Of a DNA stretch of 8,557 bases, positions 5,342 through 8,557 are shown in pieces. The stretch's first letter is position 1; every line of letters begins with the position of its first letter. The DNA is taken from NCBI GenBank assembly GCA_934476025.1, contig CAKSNI010000036.1:1-8557 (forward strand), written 5' to 3'. The notes under the pieces are model-generated. The model was not told the origin of the DNA. It made no database searches and saw only the letters and a list, made by a program, of their open reading frames with translations. This stretch comes from an uncultured Eubacteriales bacterium. Its GTDB lineage: Bacteria > Bacillota > Clostridia > Oscillospirales > Acutalibacteraceae. Position numbers and translations under genes: made by a program.

Positions 5342-6028
5342 ATGAAAATCCTTGTTGCCGGCCTTTGCGCTGTGTTTTCTTACTTGATTTCCGGGCTGAA
5401 TCCTGCTATTATATTGTCGAAAGCAGTCTATCATCAGGATATCCGCACGGTGGGCAGCAAAAACCCGGGGTTTACGAATTTCCGGCGCACCTACGGCAAA
5501 AAGTTGGCTTGGTTTGTGTTCTTTCTGGACCTGCTCAAAGCGGCGGTTTTGTGCCTGATCGGCGGCGCGGTTTTTGCCCGGTTGATGGGCAGCCGGGCCT
5601 TTGGGGTTGCCTTTGCCGGATTGTTTGCCGTTTTGGGGCACGCTTATCCGGTTTATTACGGGTTTCGGGGAGGAAAGGGCTTTTCGGTCAGCCTGTCGGT
5701 ACTGTTCTTTTTGGATTGGCGGGCCGGGCTGATTGCGGCCGCGGTGCTGGTGATTTTGCTGCTGAGTGTAAAAATCATGTCGGTGGCCAGCCTGAGTTCC
5801 CTGATTGTCGGAACCGTTGCGGCCGGTCTGCTCAAAACCGATCTTCCGGCGGTTTTTCTGTATGCGGTTTGTGTCCTGTTTGTTTTGTTCCGTCATCGGG
5901 AAAATCTGCATCGCCTGATTCACGGGCAAGAGAGGAAATTTACTTTTAGAAAACAGTCAGTTCCCCCGGAATCTGTTCCGGAAGAACCGGCTGCACCTGC
6001 CGAATGCGGCAGCGGGGAATCGGCGTAA
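5342..6028 (+). CDS. plsY: Acyl-phosphate:glycerol-3-phosphate acyltransferase PlsY (228 aa)
   Basis: Integral membrane enzyme that transfers an acyl group from acyl-phosphate to the sn-1 position of glycerol-3-phosphate, the first step of phospholipid synthesis in most bacteria. The family motifs are present: SGLNPAIILSK near the N terminus (17-27), GSKNPGFTNFRR (38-49, usually GSGNPGATNxxR), GHAYPVYYGFRGGKG (99-113) and HRENLHRLIHG (185-195). Hydrophobic segments at about 3-27, 55-80, 86-103, 116-143 and 147-184 agree with a multi-pass protein. The three residues after GGKG are FSV where VAT is usual. A hydrophilic Pro/Glu/Ala-rich tail (about 204-228) is longer than in most PlsY proteins (about 200 aa). 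The start is ATG at 5342 after AAAGGGGA. It sits behind fakBA, whose product is its substrate. The activase gene begins 21 bases downstream. Confidence 0.94.
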   Translation: MKILVAGLCAVFSYLISGLNPAIILSKAVYHQDIRTVGSKNPGFTNFRRTYGKKLAWFVFFLDLLKAAVLCLIGGAVFARLMGSRAFGVAFAGLFAVLGHAYPVYYGFRGGKGFSVSLSVLFFLDWRAGLIAAAVLVILLLSVKIMSVASLSSLIVGTVAAGLLKTDLPAVFLYAVCVLFVLFRHRENLHRLIHGQERKFTFRKQSVPPESVPEEPAAPAECGSGESA

Positions 6029-6049
6029 GGTTCCCTTTGGGAGGAATTC

Positions 6050-8557
6050 ATGGAAACGCAAAAAACGCAGTCCGGCGCAGTTTGCTGCGCCGGCATTGAT
6101 ATCGGTTCAACCACCGTAAAATTGGTGGTGACCGATGAAAAAGGAAAGTGGCTGTTTGGAGAATACCGGCGGCACATGGCGCATACCCGCCGCACACTGG
6201 TCGAGCTGCTGAAAGCGGCCCGGGAACAACTCGGGGATTTGCCGGTGCGGGTGCACATGACCGGGTCAGGCGCTTTGAGCATCTGTAACAGTCTGAAGAT
6301 TCCGTTTGTGCAGGAGGTCGTGGCGGTTGCCTCGGCCTTAAAGTCGTTATACCCCAAAACCGATGTCGCGGTGGAACTCGGCGGAGAGGATGCCAAAATC
6401 ATCTACTTTACCGGCGGTCTGGAAGAACGCATGAACGGGGTTTGCGCTGGCGGTACCGGTTCGTTTATCGATCAGATGGCGGCGCTGCTGCAAACCGATG
6501 CGACCGGGCTGAACCGACTGGCCGAAACGGCGACCGAAATTTATCCGATTGCCTCCCGGTGCGGGGTATTTGCCAAAACCGATATTCAGCCGTTGATCAA
6601 CGATGGGGCCTCCCGTGCCAACATCGCCGCTTCGGTTTTTGCGGCTGTGGTGAACCAGACTGTTTCCGGGCTGGCCTGCGGAAAACCGATTCGGGGAAAT
6701 GTGGCTTTTCTCGGCGGTCCGCTGCATTTTTTGCCGGAACTCAAAAAAGCCTTTATCCGCACCCTCGGCTGTACGCCGGATCAGGTGATTGATCCGGAAA
6801 ATTCGCATCTGTTTGCCGCCTACGGGGCAGCCCGCGCGGCACAGGGGGAGATTCTTTGCCTTTCGGAACTGCAGACAAAACTGGAAAACAATCCGAAAAT
6901 CGCGTATGAAACCAAACGGCTGCCTCCGCTGTTTGAAAACGAGGAGGAATACCGTGCCTTCTGCCGTCGCCATGAACAGGCAAAGGTACAGCGCGGAGAA
7001 ATTTCGGATTACAGCGGCAACTGCTTTTTGGGTATCGATGCCGGTTCTACCACCACCAAGGCGGTTCTGATCGGCGAAAACGGGGAATTGCTGTTTTCCT
7101 TTTATGCCAACAATCAGGGGGATCCGATTAAAACCGCGATTGCCGCGATCCGAAAACTCCGGGAGGAATTGCCGGAAAATGCCCGCATTGCCCGGGCCTG
7201 TTCCACCGGTTACGGGGAACAACTTTTAAAGGCAGCCTTCCATTTGGACGAAGGCGAGGTGGAAACCATCGCCCACGCCCGTGCCGCCCGTTTTTTTGAT
7301 CCCGAAACCGACTGCGTGCTGGATATCGGCGGTCAGGATATGAAATGCATTCGCCTGAAAAACGGTGTGGTGGATTCCATCATGCTCAACGAGGCCTGTT
7401 CGTCCGGCTGTGGTTCGTTTATTGAAAATTTTGCCGGTTCGCTGAACCTTTCAGCACAGGAATTTGCCGACAAGGCCATCCGCACCAAGGCGCCGGTGGA
7501 TCTCGGGACCCGGTGTACCGTTTTTATGAATTCCAATGTCAAACAGGCTCAAAAAGAGGGAGCCGGTGTCAGCGATATTTCGGCCGGTTTGGCCTATTCG
7601 GTGATCAAAAACGCGCTCTATAAGGTGATCAAACTGGCAAGCGCCGAAGATCTCGGCCGTCATATTGTGGTACAGGGCGGTACTTTTTATAACCGCGCGG
7701 TGCTGCGGGCGGTGGAGAAAATTGCCGGAACACAGGTGACCTGTCCGGATATCTGCGGCCTGATGGGGGCTTTTGGGGCGGCTTTGATTGCCAAAGACGA
7801 CTATAAGGGAGAACCTTCCGGCATACTGCCCCTGAATGAAATTGAAACCCTTTCCTATGAAAGCAAAACCCGGCGGTGCGGCGGATGCGAAAATAACTGC
7901 CTTTTAACGGTGAATACCTTTTCGGGAAAGCGGCAGTTTATCACCGGCAATCGCTGCGAAAAGATGGTGGGAAACACCGGCGGCGAAAAGGGAGAAAACC
8001 TGATTCTCAAAAAACGGGAACGGTTGTTTTCCTATGAACCGCTCGGCGAAAAAGAGGCCTTCCGGGGAACGGTCGGCCTGCCCCGGGTGCTGAATGTGTA
8101 TGAAAACTATCCGTTTTGGGCTGTCTTTTTTCGGAAGCTCGGGTTCCGTACGGTGCTTTCGCCCTATTCCGGCCGAAAAATTTACGCGCTCGGGATGGAA
8201 AGCATTCCGTCGGAATCGGAATGTTATCCGGCCAAATTGGTACACGGGCATATTCAGTGGCTGATCAACAACGGGGTAAAGCGTATTTTTTATCCCAGCG
8301 TTTTCTATGAGAAAAAGGAAACCGAATACGCGCAGAATCACTTCAACTGCCCGATGGTTATTTCCTATCCGGAAAACATCCGCAACAATATGGAATCCCT
8401 GGCCGAAAACGGGGTTACCTTCTGGCACCCGTTTTTGTCTCTTTCGGATGAAAAAACCGCGGCCGGCGTGCTTTGTGATTTCTTTTTGAAGAAATGCGGA
8501 ATTCCCAAAAAGGAAACCGCCCGGGCCGTGGAAGCGGCCTATGCCGAACAGCAGGCT
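6050..8557 (+). CDS. Giant acyl-CoA dehydratase activase-like protein, two HgdC modules plus DUF2229 (3' end outside window)
   Basis: The frame runs open from ATG at 6050 (GGGAGGA at 6039-6045) to the last base, 836 codons with no stop. Module 1 (about 14-266) is an ASKHA ATPase of the BadF/BadG/BcrA/BcrD family: GIDIGSTTVK (15-24), MTGSG (70-74), ELGGEDAK (109-116), C132 in VCAGGTGSF, C171 in SRCGVFAKTD, FLGGPL (220-225). Module 2 (about 326-582) repeats this: GIDAGSTTTK (328-337), STGYG (385-389), DIGGQDMK (425-432), C450 in EACSSGCGSF, C489 in GTRCTVF, VQGGTF (541-546). In HgdC the matching two cysteines per subunit hold one [4Fe-4S] cluster in a dimer. Then come C610, C613, C617 and C636, a likely metal site, and from 673 the start of DUF2229 (VGLPRVLNVYENYPFW, IPSESECYPAKLVHGH). 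Relatives are about 1,400 aa, so roughly 40 percent is missing. HgdC proteins drive ATP-dependent one-electron transfer to 2-hydroxyacyl-CoA dehydratases; the substrate of these giant relatives is not known to me. Confidence 0.93.
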   Translation, partial: METQKTQSGAVCCAGIDIGSTTVKLVVTDEKGKWLFGEYRRHMAHTRRTLVELLKAAREQLGDLPVRVHMTGSGALSICNSLKIPFVQEVVAVASALKSLYPKTDVAVELGGEDAKIIYFTGGLEERMNGVCAGGTGSFIDQMAALLQTDATGLNRLAETATEIYPIASRCGVFAKTDIQPLINDGASRANIAASVFAAVVNQTVSGLACGKPIRGNVAFLGGPLHFLPELKKAFIRTLGCTPDQVIDPENSHLFAAYGAARAAQGEILCLSELQTKLENNPKIAYETKRLPPLFENEEEYRAFCRRHEQAKVQRGEISDYSGNCFLGIDAGSTTTKAVLIGENGELLFSFYANNQGDPIKTAIAAIRKLREELPENARIARACSTGYGEQLLKAAFHLDEGEVETIAHARAARFFDPETDCVLDIGGQDMKCIRLKNGVVDSIMLNEACSSGCGSFIENFAGSLNLSAQEFADKAIRTKAPVDLGTRCTVFMNSNVKQAQKEGAGVSDISAGLAYSVIKNALYKVIKLASAEDLGRHIVVQGGTFYNRAVLRAVEKIAGTQVTCPDICGLMGAFGAALIAKDDYKGEPSGILPLNEIETLSYESKTRRCGGCENNCLLTVNTFSGKRQFITGNRCEKMVGNTGGEKGENLILKKRERLFSYEPLGEKEAFRGTVGLPRVLNVYENYPFWAVFFRKLGFRTVLSPYSGRKIYALGMESIPSESECYPAKLVHGHIQWLINNGVKRIFYPSVFYEKKETEYAQNHFNCPMVISYPENIRNNMESLAENGVTFWHPFLSLSDEKTAAGVLCDFFLKKCGIPKKETARAVEAAYAEQQA

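Noticed and set aside
6442..7070. Short plus-strand frames at 6442-6792 and 6789-7070
   Set aside because: They overlap the activase in another frame. The true frame is open from 6050 to the end of the window.
6347..7222. Minus-strand open frame of 291 codons, and others at 7904-8428
   Set aside because: They are antisense shadows of the activase gene, whose plus-strand frame has clear ATPase and cysteine motifs throughout.

Overview
The window looks like chromosomal DNA from a low-to-mid GC Gram-positive anaerobe, most likely a member of the Clostridia (Bacillota). The reasons are family-level: AGGAGG-type ribosome sites with TTG and GTG starts, a small ferredoxin-thioredoxin-reductase-like Fe-S protein, a DegV/DAK2 pair, an acyl-phosphate PlsY, and a giant activase of the 2-hydroxyacyl-CoA dehydratase type. 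No genus can be assigned. I see no rRNA, tRNA, CRISPR array, insertion sequence or phage gene.

Left end, minus strand (about 20-740): a compact redox transcription unit. It has a sigma-A-like promoter (TTGATT, 17 bp, TATACT), a 65-codon ferredoxin:thioredoxin reductase catalytic-chain-like gene starting at TTG, a thioredoxin gene starting at GTG, and an intrinsic terminator. Electrons would flow from ferredoxin through the Fe-S protein to thioredoxin.

Plus strand (about 760-2587): a divergent promoter (TTGCAA, 17 bp, TAGTAT) leads into an OmpR/PhoB-type response regulator and a histidine kinase with almost no extracytoplasmic domain. Their signal and targets are unknown.

Plus strand (2588-6028): a roughly 100 bp leader holding nested inverted repeats, then a DegV/FakB-type fatty-acid-binding protein, the DAK2-type kinase FakA (overlapping by one base in TAATG), a 110 bp gap with a possible 15-codon leader ORF, and PlsY. 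FakB presents a fatty acid, FakA phosphorylates it to acyl-phosphate, and PlsY moves the acyl group to glycerol-3-phosphate. These three genes therefore form a coherent entry route for fatty acids into phospholipid.

Plus strand (6050 to the right edge): a very large gene that is open to the last base. Its first 836 residues hold two complete HgdC-like activase modules, a four-cysteine segment and the start of a DUF2229 domain. It is the largest gene here and its 3' end is outside the window. The most unusual points are the shifted cysteine spacing in the small Fe-S protein, the duplicated activase in a single chain, and the structured leader before the fatty acid kinase genes. Most of the window is recognisable housekeeping or known-family material, and I found no clearly new system.
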